Below, piece after piece: positions 17,102 through 26,333 of a stretch of 54,196 nucleotides of DNA (position 1 is its first letter; every line of letters begins with the position of its first letter). The DNA is from Brotaphodocola catenula (lineage in GTDB: Bacteria > Bacillota > Clostridia > Lachnospirales > Lachnospiraceae), in contig JAJEPU010000023.1 of NCBI GenBank assembly GCA_020686985.1, forward strand, positions 1 to 54,196. Reading direction: 5' to 3'. The notes beneath the pieces were generated by a model. That model was not told where the DNA came from. It ran no database searches and saw only the letters and a list, made by a program, of their open reading frames with translations. The position numbers and the translations under genes are program-made.

Positions 17102-18970
17102 ATGAAGCAATCACGAAAACGGATTTTTTATCGAGTACTTGCGATTCTTCTGACCGTCGTCTGTATGACCGGCTGTCTGCCTCAGATTTTCAGACCATCT
17201 GAGAATTCGCACTCCTCTCAGAACTCTTCTCAGACCGCCTCGACACTCGACAGTCCAGAGTCTTCCTCCAGAGAGTACGAGCAGTATGATGAACAAAAGC
17301 TTGCAGAGCAGAAACATTTTTCCGAGGTCGAGGACGAACTTTTTAAGTGGGAAGCCTCCCGCTCCCTGCTCGACCTTCATTTTCTTCTGAGAAATCCGTC
17401 AGATGCCGGTATTGACAGCGCCAAGCATCTCTATGCGCCGGTCTCTCTCTCGGAACTGAAGCAAAACCGCACTGACCGCGAAACGATCAAAGAGACCCTT
17501 GATTCGTTCTCCCCGTCTCTTCTCACCGATGAGCAGAAACTCACACTTCAGATCCTTCAAAGCTTTCTGCGAACAGAGTCAAAGAGCGATGGACTTGAAC
17601 TCTACGCCCAGCCTCTCGCGCCGACAATCGGCATTCAGGCACAGCTTCCAGTTCTTCTCTGCGAGTACCCGTTTTACTCGCGTGAGGATGTTGAAAATTA
17701 CTTTAAACTTCTCGGCGAACTTGGGGATTACTACGGACAGATTCTCGCATTTGAACAGCAGAAAGCAGAAGCCGGACTGATGATGAGTGATGCTTCTTTA
17801 GAGCGCGTCATTTCATCGTGTGAGGGCTATCTTCTCGTTCCGGGGAACAACTTTATGATCGACTCGTTTAACAGCCGTCTCGACGATATCGGCGATTTGA
17901 GCGAGGACGAAAAACAGACTTTCCGACAGAAAAATGCAGAACTTCTCGAGAGTGATTTTGTCCCCGCCTATCAGACTTTAATTGACGGTCTGACTGCACT
18001 CAAAGGAACCGGCAAAAATGAGAAGGGACAGTGCGGATACCCGAACGGCAGGAGATATTATGAGTATCAGGTTTTCTCTGCTACCGGAACTTCCTATTCC
18101 TCACTCTCTGATCTTCTGTCAGCAATCGAGGACAGCATTCGCGACTCCCTGCTTGAAAGTTCAGAGATCTTAAAGAGACGACCGGAACTTCAGGAATCTT
18201 TTCTGAATCCGGAATTTCGGCAGAAAGACGCTCCCGCAATCATGGAGGAGATTAAAGCGCAAACGCTTCAAGATTTCCCCGCACTTCCGGAATGCAACTA
18301 CACAATCCGGGAAGTCCCGAAGGCACTGGAGCTCTCTTTAAGTCCTGCATTTTACCTGACCTCCGCGATCGATGACATTGAGAACAATGTGATCTACATC
18401 AATCACAGTGACCGCTATGCCTCCCAGCCACTCTACTCTCTGATCGCTCATGAAGGTTACCCGGGGCATCTCTATCAGACCGTTTATTTTCACTCTCAAA
18501 ATGAATCGTCCCTGCGGAAAATCCTTTCATTTCCGGGATACACAGAGGGGTGGGCGACCTATGTCGAACAGTATGCCTACACACTCGACAACGGGCTTGA
18601 TTCCGATCTTGGAAAGCTAATCTCTGCGAATGCAAGTGCCTCACTTGGCATTCAGGCGTGCCTCGATCTCTATGTCAATGCCTACGGCTGGGAAATTCCT
18701 CAGATCGAGGAGTATCTCTCCGACTACTACGAGAAGCCGGAAGAAGTTGCCTCTGCACTGTTTGAAACTCTTGTCGACAATCCGGCAAACGCACTCTCCT
18801 ACTACGTCGGATTTCTCGAGTTTAACCAGATGAGAAAGACCGCTGAGAAAAAACTCGGAGAACGATTCTCACTGATGGAATTTCACCGTTTTCTTCTTGA
18901 TATGGGAAATGCCCCGTTCGATGTAATTGGGCCTTATTTCTCCGCATGGCTGAACGACCAGAAATTCTAA
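17102..18970 (+). CDS. DUF885-family lipoprotein, putative metallopeptidase
   Basis: A 622-residue surface lipoprotein. A basic N-terminus and hydrophobic stretch lead to the lipobox MTGC (Cys25), followed by a Ser/Gln-rich tether (about 32-70). The large domain matches the DUF885 family: HEGYPGH (His450-His456) and the downstream YTEGWATYVEQ (Glu about 482) form a zinc-peptidase-like HExxxGH...E arrangement. A role in extracellular peptide hydrolysis is inferred. It is monocistronic, divergent from metG, and ends in a shared hairpin with the converging lipoprotein gene. Confidence 0.87.
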   Translation: MKQSRKRIFYRVLAILLTVVCMTGCLPQIFRPSENSHSSQNSSQTASTLDSPESSSREYEQYDEQKLAEQKHFSEVEDELFKWEASRSLLDLHFLLRNPSDAGIDSAKHLYAPVSLSELKQNRTDRETIKETLDSFSPSLLTDEQKLTLQILQSFLRTESKSDGLELYAQPLAPTIGIQAQLPVLLCEYPFYSREDVENYFKLLGELGDYYGQILAFEQQKAEAGLMMSDASLERVISSCEGYLLVPGNNFMIDSFNSRLDDIGDLSEDEKQTFRQKNAELLESDFVPAYQTLIDGLTALKGTGKNEKGQCGYPNGRRYYEYQVFSATGTSYSSLSDLLSAIEDSIRDSLLESSEILKRRPELQESFLNPEFRQKDAPAIMEEIKAQTLQDFPALPECNYTIREVPKALELSLSPAFYLTSAIDDIENNVIYINHSDRYASQPLYSLIAHEGYPGHLYQTVYFHSQNESSLRKILSFPGYTEGWATYVEQYAYTLDNGLDSDLGKLISANASASLGIQACLDLYVNAYGWEIPQIEEYLSDYYEKPEEVASALFETLVDNPANALSYYVGFLEFNQMRKTAEKKLGERFSLMEFHRFLLDMGNAPFDVIGPYFSAWLNDQKF

Positions 18971-19024
18971 AAAAGAGAGAGCTAAGATCTAATCTCATAT
19001 TTAGATCTCTGCTCTCTCTTTTAA
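18971..19024. terminator. Bidirectional terminator between converging genes
   Basis: A long imperfect hairpin pairs AAGAGAGAGC (18973-18982) plus AGATCTAA with TTAGATCT plus GCTCTCTCTT (up to 19020). It has A-runs on one side and T-runs on the other, so it can stop both the plus-strand DUF885 gene and the minus-strand lipoprotein gene. Confidence 0.82.
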
Positions 19025-19044
19025 TTTCTTTTTTGATTTTTCTC

Positions 19045-19629
19045 TTACTTATCGCTGAATCCCTGATTGTCGGCAATTGTCTTGTCTCCGGCTTTGATCG
19101 TCAGATACTGCACATTCAGATTCTCGGTAAATGTGTTTACAACAGCCTGTACCGTCTGATCCTTTGCATCATCCGGGAACCGGCTTAATTCAAGAGTGCC
19201 GTACTCATCCTGCTGTGTCGGTGCCTCCGTCGGCATACCCGGCTGTGGCTTTGCAATTCCAGGTCCAGCTTCCTCGCTTGCCACGCTTCCCTCTGTCTTG
19301 TAGGAAACGGCCTTCGTTCCATCTGCAAGAACGTTATACTGAATCAGCAGATCGACAAGTGACTGCGCATCGAGAGTCTCAACGGACTCCATCTTTACGT
19401 TCAGCTTGCTTCCGTCCTCAGCCGGTGCGTAAATCGATACGACCTCCAACTGCGGAGCGTCCATATCCGGATTCTTGTCTGTCACAACACCCGGACCCTG
19501 TGTGGATGTCGGTCCCTGTGCCTCTGTCTGCTTTACCTCACCGGTCTTATTCTTCTCTGTCGTCGGTGTACATGCTGCTAACGAGAAAACCATCATGGCT
19601 CCGATGAAACACATGATTGCTCTTTTCAT
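19045..19629 (-). CDS. GerMN-domain-like lipoprotein
   Basis: A 194-residue lipoprotein: signal peptide with lipobox LAAC (Cys20), a Thr/Gln/Gly-rich linker and a domain (from about residue 55) whose alternating strands and helices (VVSIYAPAEDGSKL, SLVDLLIQYNVL, QAVVNTFTENLNVQYLTI) resemble the GerMN/sporulation-germination fold. The pattern is suggestive rather than certain. ATG at 19629 has GGAGG ten bases upstream. It follows the MarR gene by 17 bases and is probably cotranscribed with it. Confidence 0.7.
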   Translation of the reverse strand: MKRAIMCFIGAMMVFSLAACTPTTEKNKTGEVKQTEAQGPTSTQGPGVVTDKNPDMDAPQLEVVSIYAPAEDGSKLNVKMESVETLDAQSLVDLLIQYNVLADGTKAVSYKTEGSVASEEAGPGIAKPQPGMPTEAPTQQDEYGTLELSRFPDDAKDQTVQAVVNTFTENLNVQYLTIKAGDKTIADNQGFSDK

Positions 19630-19646
19630 TTTCAAAGTGCCTCCTT

Positions 19647-20087
19647 CTACCTTTGCTGACCGCGAAACCATCGGTTCAGCTTTGCCATCGCTTCTACCAG
19701 ACTCTCCGTTTCTTCCTGTGTCAGATTCTCCAAAATGGCATTGATCATCTGATGATGGAATTCTTCATGGTGTCGGTAGGCCTTTCTTCCCTTTTCCGAC
19801 AGAGAGATGTAGACCACTCTCCGATCCTCCGTTCCGCGCTCTCGATTCACATACCCCTTCTTCACAAGGCTGTTCATCGCGATTGTCAGCGTTCCGACTG
19901 TCACCGACAGCTCACGTGCTATCGTTGACATATTTTTAGGCTCATCCAGTCCGATCGCCTGAATGACGTGCATATCATTATTGGTAATATCTTTATATTC
20001 CTGCGTGATAATCGCTTTCTCCTCCAGGTCCATCACATCCCGGAACAAATTTACCAACGCATCATTCAGAGTCGCATAAGTATCCAC
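19647..20087 (-). CDS. MarR-family regulator, likely FabT-type fatty acid synthesis repressor
   Basis: A 146-residue winged-helix repressor. The recognition helix region (MSTIARELSVTVGTLTIAMN) and the wing with conserved DRR (GTEDRRVVYISLSEKGR) are clear. FabT of streptococci is a MarR protein of the same size that controls fab genes. Here the gene lies downstream of a complete fab cluster whose promoter carries a FabT-like palindrome, so that role is inferred. Translation starts at a GTG with GAGGG six bases upstream. It has its own promoter, so its level need not follow the fab operon. Confidence 0.85.
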   Translation of the reverse strand: MDTYATLNDALVNLFRDVMDLEEKAIITQEYKDITNNDMHVIQAIGLDEPKNMSTIARELSVTVGTLTIAMNSLVKKGYVNRERGTEDRRVVYISLSEKGRKAYRHHEEFHHQMINAILENLTQEETESLVEAMAKLNRWFRGQQR

Positions 20088-20128
20088 AATTTTCCCTCGC
20101 TATCCATGAAGACTAGAGCTTCTTCCTG

Positions 20129-20157
20129 ATTATACATGATTTTATTTTTTTCGACAA
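20129..20157 (-). promoter_or_regulatory. Promoter of the MarR regulator gene
   Basis: TTGTCG (20152-20157), 17-base spacer, TATAAT (20129-20134) on the minus strand, about 40 bases before the GTG start. No FabT-like palindrome was seen here, so autoregulation by the same site is not supported. Confidence 0.7.
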
Positions 20158-20273
20158 CAGCCAGATTGTTATAAAATCCTTACATCTCTGTGATTTTTTT
20201 GTGAACCACCCATCAAATCAGCCTTGTTTTTTTCGATTTCCTGTCATGGAATCGTCATGAAATCATCACAGAA

Positions 20274-20786
20274 TCACCGCGTAACCCACAAACTCGCGAT
20301 AATTCCGGCAAGCGTCGCCACAAGAGCACCTGGTAGCATCCACCCCGTCTTTCTGATCTTTACCGCCCCAAAATAGACGCTGATGCAGTAAAAGACCGTC
20401 TCCGTACTGCTCATCAGCACCGAACCCGCCATTCCGATCCTTGAGTCCGGTCCAAACGTCTCAAACAGGTCGAGAAGAAGTCCGGTTCCTGCGGAGTTTG
20501 AGACAAGGCGGACAAGCGTAAGTGGGATCAGCTCTCTCGGGATATGCAAGATTCCTGCGATTCCCTGAAGCTGTCCTGCGATTGCATCGAGAAATCCTGA
20601 TCTTCGCGGAACTCCGACGGCGATCATCAGACCGACGAGAGTCGGCAGAATCTCCGCCGTCATCTTCATTCCATCCTTTGCTCCACCAAGAAAATCCTCA
20701 AACACCGGACGGCGGGCGAGCACGGCGAAGCCGACAATATATCCGACTGTAAGTGGCAGAATCATCTGAGAAATCCACACAAGCAT
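20274..20786 (-). CDS. spmB: Spore maturation protein B
   Basis: A 170-residue membrane protein of the nucleoside-recognition (Gate) domain family, with four to five hydrophobic segments and the SpmB signature regions FLGGAKDGMKMTAEILP and STETVFYCISVYFGAV. In B. subtilis SpmA and SpmB are needed for spore core dehydration. ATG at 20786 has GGAGG eight bases away; an upstream GTG overlaps that site. It begins five bases after the spmA stop. Confidence 0.92.
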   Translation of the reverse strand: MLVWISQMILPLTVGYIVGFAVLARRPVFEDFLGGAKDGMKMTAEILPTLVGLMIAVGVPRRSGFLDAIAGQLQGIAGILHIPRELIPLTLVRLVSNSAGTGLLLDLFETFGPDSRIGMAGSVLMSSTETVFYCISVYFGAVKIRKTGWMLPGALVATLAGIIASLWVTR

Positions 20787-20791
20787 CACTC

Positions 20792-21367
20792 TCACCTCCC
20801 GGAAATTTTCTGCATGATTTTACAGAAAATCACAGCAGTCAGCGTGGAACACGAGGTCGCTAAAAGCGCCGGTCCGATGACTGCACCGGGATCAGGCGAA
20901 GCGTACTGGCTCCGGTACGCAATCATACTCACCGGAATCAGTTGGAGAGATGAGATATTCAGCACCAGAAACGTACACATCGCATTCGTCGCCCTCCCGT
21001 CCCTCTTCTCATCCAGCTCCTGCATTGCGAGAAGCCCCGCAGGTGTGCTTGCCATGCCGAGTCCGAGCACATTGGCGACGATATTAACTGCAATCGGAGC
21101 GCGTGCCGGATGATCCGGTTTCAGATCCGGGAAAAGGAAATTTAAGAGCGGATTCATTTTCTGTGTAAACCATTCCAAAAGTCCCGCCTGCTTCCCGATC
21201 TCCATGATTCCGCACCAGAACGTCATCATTCCGAGCATAGTAATACCCAGAGCCACCGCATCCTGTGCAGATTCGATCAGACCCTGGGTTACCTCTCCTA
21301 AATTCCCGCAGACCGCTCCAAAGAGTAATCCCGCAAGAATCATAAAACTCCATAAATAATTCAGCAT
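20792..21367 (-). CDS. spmA: Spore maturation protein A
   Basis: A 191-residue membrane protein of the same Gate-domain family and partner of SpmB. The central NIVANVLGLGMASTPAGLLA and the C-terminal membrane helix are typical of SpmA. ATG at 21367 is preferred over a TTG two codons upstream because AGGA is correctly spaced only for the ATG. It follows the flavin oxidoreductase gene by 94 bases without a visible terminator, so it may share the fab transcript. Confidence 0.93.
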   Translation of the reverse strand: MLNYLWSFMILAGLLFGAVCGNLGEVTQGLIESAQDAVALGITMLGMMTFWCGIMEIGKQAGLLEWFTQKMNPLLNFLFPDLKPDHPARAPIAVNIVANVLGLGMASTPAGLLAMQELDEKRDGRATNAMCTFLVLNISSLQLIPVSMIAYRSQYASPDPGAVIGPALLATSCSTLTAVIFCKIMQKISGR

Positions 21368-21461
21368 ATGCAAATCCTGACACTTTGATCTCCCTAAACT
21401 TTATGAAGAAATCTCAGGCGACAGAACTTTAAGTCCATTCCACTTGCTTCTCTTAGATTTT

Positions 21462-22571
21462 CTAAATTCCTGCGAGATCACGCATCACTGCGTCCACCGT
21501 CTCAATGCGGTCACAACGGTAGGCATTGCTTCCGCAAAACAGAAGTGCCTCCGACAATTTACCCTCGGCTGCATTCGAAAGTGCCTTCGTGATGCAGTAT
21601 GGAATATCCGCCGGATTGCAGTGTTCCAGACACTGATAGCAGTGCGTAATCTTTGCCTTTTCCCCGCGCGCCTTGCACTCGGTGATCTTGTCAAGAAACG
21701 TATTTTTAATCGCGCGTCCCGGCATTCCGACCGGACTCTGCGTGATCACGATGTCTTCCTTCTTTGCATCAATATATGCCTGCTTATAAGCCATCGGAGC
21801 GTCGCATTCCTCAGTCGTCACAAAGCGCGTTGCAACCTGAACGGCATCTGCGCCGAGATCCATCGCATGCATCACATCCTCATGCGTGTAAATGCCACCG
21901 GCAATCGCCACTGGAATGTGTTTTTTGTACTTCTCGGCAAACTGGGAAATTACCTTCATGATGCCACGAATTTCCTCGTCATATGCACTCTGATTGTAAG
22001 TATCCGGAACATCTGCGGTGTCTGCGCCGTACTTGCTCAAATCCTCCCTTGAGAATCCGAGATGACCGCCCGCAAGTGGTCCCTCGATCACGACAAGATC
22101 CGGAACTCGCTTGTATTTACGATCCCAGAGTTTGCAGATGACGGAAGCAGATTTTGCCGTTGAGACAATCGGTGCAATCTTCGTCTTTGCGCCTTCGACA
22201 AACTCCGGCAGAGACACCGGAAGTCCTGCACCGGAGACGATAATATCCGCCCCTGCTTTTACTGCTTCCTTGACGTACTGCGCATAGTTTCTCGTCGCAA
22301 CCATGATGTTGAATCCGAGAATTCCCTTCGGTGCAATCTGGCGCGCTTTCTCAAACTCACTGCGGATTGCCCGCATATTTGCCTCCATCGGTGCTTTCAG
22401 AAAATCAGGGTCCTGAAAGCCGATCTGAGCGGTCGAGATCAATCCGACACCGCCCGCTTTTGCAACTGCTCCTGCAAGTGAGTGAAGGCTGATTCCAACT
22501 CCCATTCCTCCCTGAATAATCGGGATGCTTGCAGTCAGATCCCCGATCTTCAACGGTTTTAACATTGTCAT
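21462..22571 (-). CDS. FMN-dependent nitronate monooxygenase-like oxidoreductase
   Basis: A 369-residue TIM-barrel flavoprotein of the NMO/FabK superfamily. FMN-binding features are visible: IIQGGMGVGIS at the start, FNIMVATRNY, VSGAGLP, and VAIAGGIYT...GADAVQVATRF. It differs from FabK of this window by a 50-residue C-terminal region rich in cysteine (CYQCLEHCNPADIPYC), which could hold a metal or cluster. It is the next gene after accDA, 14 bases away, so it belongs to the fab operon. Its substrate is unknown; 2-nitropropane dioxygenase annotations of this family are often unproven. Confidence 0.85.
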   Translation of the reverse strand: MTMLKPLKIGDLTASIPIIQGGMGVGISLHSLAGAVAKAGGVGLISTAQIGFQDPDFLKAPMEANMRAIRSEFEKARQIAPKGILGFNIMVATRNYAQYVKEAVKAGADIIVSGAGLPVSLPEFVEGAKTKIAPIVSTAKSASVICKLWDRKYKRVPDLVVIEGPLAGGHLGFSREDLSKYGADTADVPDTYNQSAYDEEIRGIMKVISQFAEKYKKHIPVAIAGGIYTHEDVMHAMDLGADAVQVATRFVTTEECDAPMAYKQAYIDAKKEDIVITQSPVGMPGRAIKNTFLDKITECKARGEKAKITHCYQCLEHCNPADIPYCITKALSNAAEGKLSEALLFCGSNAYRCDRIETVDAVMRDLAGI

Positions 22572-22585
22572 ATCTTATGTTCTCC

Positions 22586-24322
22586 TTACATGCCCCGGAA
22601 ACGGTCATAGCGCTGATTGCGAATCTCTTCTGCGGTCAGACCCTCGTATTTTCTGAGGAAGTTTTTCATCTTGTCTGCCATCGTCTGTGCAAGCATCGGA
22701 AGCGTATCCTCGTTCGCCGGATTTTCCTCCGGAATAATATCCTCAATCAGTCCGCGCTCATAGAGATCCTCCGCTGTGATCTTCATCACGCGCGCAGCAT
22801 CCGGTGCCTTCTTGCTGTCCTTCCAGAGAATTGATGCAAATCCCTCCGGCGACAGAATCGAGTAAATTGCATTCTCCATCATCCAGACTTCATTTGCAAC
22901 TGCCATCGCAAGCGCTCCACCGCTTCCGCCCTCTCCGATCACAATCGAGAGCACCGGAACGTTCAGCGCTGACATCTCAAACAGATTTCTCGCAATCGCC
23001 TCACCCTGTCCGCGTTCCTCCGCCTCAATTCCGCAGAATGCACCCGGCGTATCGACAAAGCAGATGATCGGGCGACCAAACGTCTCTGCCTGCTTCATCA
23101 GGCGCAGTGCCTTGCGGTATCCTTCCGGGGACGGCATACCAAAGTTGCGCTTCAAGTTGTCCTTCGTCGTCTTTCCCTTTTGCTGACCGATGACCGTAAC
23201 CGGAGTTCCGTGAAAACTCGCGATTCCGCCGACAATCGCACCGTCATCTCCAAAGTAGCGGTCTCCGTGGAATTCCATGAATCCGTCAAAAATTGCATGG
23301 ATGTAGTCGAGTGCGGTCGGGCGATGACTGTCGCGGGAGAGCTGAACCATATCCCAGGCACTCTTTCCACTGTTGTTCCATTTTTTTCCGGACTCTTCCA
23401 CGGTGTTATCCACATCTTCCACAGAGGTTGTGGAAATGGTTGTCTGAGCCGTCTCCGATTTTTCTTTTTCCGGTTTACAGTGCAGTTTCAAAATCTGTGC
23501 GAGAACCTCTCTCTGCTGGTCACGCTCGACGATCTGATCGACGAAGCCGTGCTCAAGAAGAAATTCTGCTCTCTGGAATCCCTCCGGAAGTTTCTGACCG
23601 ATTGTCTGCTGAATGACGCGCGGACCGGCAAATCCGATCAGCGCACCCGGCTCTGCGAGAATAATATCTCCGAGCATTGCAAAACTTGCGGTCACACCGC
23701 CGGTTGTCGGATCTGTCAAAACGCTCACAAACAGTTGTCCTGCCTCGTGGTGACGCTCAAGCGCTGAGGATGTCTTTGCCATCTGCATCAGGGATACAAG
23801 ACCTTCCTGCATGCGCGCTCCGCCAGAGCATGCAAACAGAATCACCGGAAGTTTTTCCTTCGTTGCCCGCTCAACCATCTGAGTGATTTTCTCGCCGACG
23901 ACATGACCCATACTGCTCATCATGAAACGCGCATCGCAGACACCGACAGCAGTCTCAAATCCATCGATCCGTCCCTTACCGGTGACAATCGCCTCATTGA
24001 GTCCGGTCTTCTCTCTTGCGGATTCAACTTTCTTCTCATATCCCGGAAAATCTAATGGATTCGAGAATGGCATCTCCTGATTCCACTCCTCGAAACTGCC
24101 CTCGTCCAAAAGCATTTCGAGACGGCGGTATGCATGCACGCGGAAGTATCCGCCACATTTCGGGCAGATGTAAAAGTTATTCTTTACATCCTCGACATAG
24201 ATCGGCTGTCCACACTTGTTGCACTTGCGCCAGAGTCCCTCCGGAATCGACGGTTCCTCTTTCTGATGCTTGTAGTGAGAATCGATAATGGTATAAGTTT
24301 TTTTAAACATATTTCTGAGCAT
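22586..24322 (-). CDS. accDA: Fused acetyl-CoA carboxylase carboxyltransferase beta-alpha
   Basis: A 578-residue single polypeptide carrying both carboxyltransferase subunits, which move CO2 from carboxybiotin to acetyl-CoA to make malonyl-CoA. Residues 1-285 are AccD, with the zinc ribbon C34, C37, C53, C56 and [11 protein letters not shown] polar Ser/Thr/Glu-rich linker (about 285-320) leads to AccA (about 320-578), with [18 protein letters not shown] and [11 protein letters not shown]. The frame is continuous. The start has AGGG nine bases upstream. It sits after accC in the fab operon. Confidence 0.95.
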   Translation of the reverse strand: MLRNMFKKTYTIIDSHYKHQKEEPSIPEGLWRKCNKCGQPIYVEDVKNNFYICPKCGGYFRVHAYRRLEMLLDEGSFEEWNQEMPFSNPLDFPGYEKKVESAREKTGLNEAIVTGKGRIDGFETAVGVCDARFMMSSMGHVVGEKITQMVERATKEKLPVILFACSGGARMQEGLVSLMQMAKTSSALERHHEAGQLFVSVLTDPTTGGVTASFAMLGDIILAEPGALIGFAGPRVIQQTIGQKLPEGFQRAEFLLEHGFVDQIVERDQQREVLAQILKLHCKPEKEKSETAQTTISTTSVEDVDNTVEESGKKWNNSGKSAWDMVQLSRDSHRPTALDYIHAIFDGFMEFHGDRYFGDDGAIVGGIASFHGTPVTVIGQQKGKTTKDNLKRNFGMPSPEGYRKALRLMKQAETFGRPIICFVDTPGAFCGIEAEERGQGEAIARNLFEMSALNVPVLSIVIGEGGSGGALAMAVANEVWMMENAIYSILSPEGFASILWKDSKKAPDAARVMKITAEDLYERGLIEDIIPEENPANEDTLPMLAQTMADKMKNFLRKYEGLTAEEIRNQRYDRFRGM

Positions 24323-24390
24323 AGCAAATTACCCTGTCCTCTCCAGAGTGCATCCGAAAACTCCTCTCTCCGGCAATTTCCGGTCACCCT

Positions 24391-25746
24391 CTACTCCCGG
24401 CAGTACTGCGGGAAATAAGTGGGAATGAAATCCGTGTCCACCTCTCCGTTCTGATAAGCCTCGTTATTCAGAATCTCGTACTGGAAATCCAGATTCGTAT
24501 CAATTCCCTCGATAATCAGTTCTCCGAGCGCGCTTCGCATCTTGGCGATCGCCTCCGCGCGGTCCCGCCCGTGAACGATCAGCTTCATCAGCATCGAATC
24601 ATAGTTGGCAGGAACTTTATAGTCATTGTAAATATGAGTATCCACGCGGACTCCGTTTCCTCCCGGAACGTGGATATTCGTGATTGTGCCCGGGCACGGC
24701 ATAAAGTTTCGCTCCGGGTTTTCCGCATTGATTCGACACTCGATCGCATGACCGCTCACATGAATGTCTTTCTGTGAGACGCTCAGGCGCTCTCCGCTTG
24801 CAACGCGAATCTGCTCTTTGATCAGGTCAAGACCGGTCACAAGCTCGGTCACCGGATGTTCAACCTGAATTCTCGTGTTCATCTCCATGAAATAGAAGTT
24901 GCGGTTTTTATCAAGCAAAAATTCGATCGTGCCAGCATTCTCGTATCCGACTGCCTTTGCAGCGCGGACAGCGGTCTCGCCCATCTTCCGTCTGAGTTCG
25001 TCGGAGATTGCGACGGACGGGGATTCCTCGAGAACTTTCTGGTGACGGCGCTGAATTGAGCAGTCACGCTCTCCGAGGTGAACGACGTTGCCGTACTTGT
25101 CCGCCATGATCTGAAATTCGACGTGGCGCGGTTTCTCGACGTAGCGCTCCAAGTACATCGTGTTGTCCGAGAAACCTTTGATTGACTCTAACTGGGCGCT
25201 CTCGAAATTCATTGCAAAATCGTCCTCGCCCCAGGAGACGCGCATGCCCTTTCCGCCACCTCCGGAGGATGCCTTGATCATCACCGGAAAGCCAATCGTC
25301 TTTGCCATCTCAAGTGCCTCTTCCACGGTGTAGACTGGCTCTTTAGAACCCGGAACAACCGGAATTCCCGCCTCGATCATCGTCTTTCTCGCCTCGGACT
25401 TGTTTCCCATGCGGTTGATGATATCTGCGGATGGTCCGATAAATGCAATGTTGCACTTCTCGCACAGTTCTGCAAAACGGGCATTCTCGGAGAGGAATCC
25501 GAAGCCCGGATGGATTGCCTCCGCCTTCATGGCTACGGTCGCGGACAGAATCCGCTCCATATTCAGATAACTCTGTCCCGCCGGTGCCGGACCGATGCAG
25601 ATTGCTTCATCTGCAAGCAGGGTATGCAGGCTGTCGCGGTCTGCCTCTGAATAAACTGCAACCGTTTTGATTCCCATTTCCCGGCACGCCCGGATAATTC
25701 TCACTGCAATCTCGCCCCGGTTGGCGATTAAGATTTTCTCAAACAT
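24391..25746 (-). CDS. accC: Biotin carboxylase, acetyl-CoA carboxylase subunit
   Basis: A 451-residue ATP-grasp enzyme that carboxylates the biotin of AccB using ATP and bicarbonate. It begins with the typical MFEKILIANRGEIAVRIIRA. The glycine-rich ATP loop is SSGGGGKGMRV, and the metal/bicarbonate region MEMNTRIQVEHPVTE is intact. Length is normal for the family. It lies between fabZ and accDA in the fatty acid operon. Confidence 0.97.
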   Translation of the reverse strand: MFEKILIANRGEIAVRIIRACREMGIKTVAVYSEADRDSLHTLLADEAICIGPAPAGQSYLNMERILSATVAMKAEAIHPGFGFLSENARFAELCEKCNIAFIGPSADIINRMGNKSEARKTMIEAGIPVVPGSKEPVYTVEEALEMAKTIGFPVMIKASSGGGGKGMRVSWGEDDFAMNFESAQLESIKGFSDNTMYLERYVEKPRHVEFQIMADKYGNVVHLGERDCSIQRRHQKVLEESPSVAISDELRRKMGETAVRAAKAVGYENAGTIEFLLDKNRNFYFMEMNTRIQVEHPVTELVTGLDLIKEQIRVASGERLSVSQKDIHVSGHAIECRINAENPERNFMPCPGTITNIHVPGGNGVRVDTHIYNDYKVPANYDSMLMKLIVHGRDRAEAIAKMRSALGELIIEGIDTNLDFQYEILNNEAYQNGEVDTDFIPTYFPQYCRE

Positions 25747-25823
25747 GTTTCTCCCTCGATCTCGATTCTTTGATTCTGTTCCAATCTAAATTACCGCACA
25801 TTCGTGTGACTTTCGTATATCGT

Positions 25824-26255
25824 TTACGCACCTACAACGAACGTAAGCTCTGCGGATACTGCAACCTTGCCATCTGCGTTTGTTGCGACTGCCTTGCCGA
25901 CACCAACCGGTCCCTTGCGTTTGATAATCTCGCACTCAAGTTTCAGGCGGTCACCCGGAAGTACCATCTGGCGAAATTTTGCATTGTTGATTCCACCGAA
26001 GAATGCGGTCTTTCCCTTGTTCTCCGGAAGGCTTAAAATTGCGACTGCGCCAACCTGTGCAAGTGCCTCGATCATCAGTACACCCGGCATAACCGGCTGT
26101 CCCGGAAAATGACCATTGAACTGTGGCTCATTAAATGTTACAGACTTATATCCAACTGCACGCACACCCGGCTCAAGCTCATCGATAAAGTCGATCAGCA
26201 GGAACGGATGACGATGCGGAATGATCTCCTGAATTTCCTTAATTCCCAGTCTCAT
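25824..26255 (-). CDS. fabZ: 3-hydroxyacyl-ACP dehydratase FabZ
   Basis: A 143-residue hot-dog-fold dehydratase removing water from 3-hydroxyacyl-ACP. The catalytic histidine lies in [10 protein letters not shown] and the active-site Glu in [14 protein letters not shown]. Nothing in the sequence separates dehydratase from a dehydratase/isomerase role; no FabM or FabA is present in this window. The start has GGGAG at good distance. Confidence 0.96.
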   Translation of the reverse strand: MRLGIKEIQEIIPHRHPFLLIDFIDELEPGVRAVGYKSVTFNEPQFNGHFPGQPVMPGVLMIEALAQVGAVAILSLPENKGKTAFFGGINNAKFRQMVLPGDRLKLECEIIKRKGPVGVGKAVATNADGKVAVSAELTFVVGA

Positions 26256-26333
26256 GACTTTGTATCTCCCATCTAACTAAAAAATACTTTTTCAGATTTA
26301 TCGCCTAATCAATTTCCGATAAAATAAAATTAT

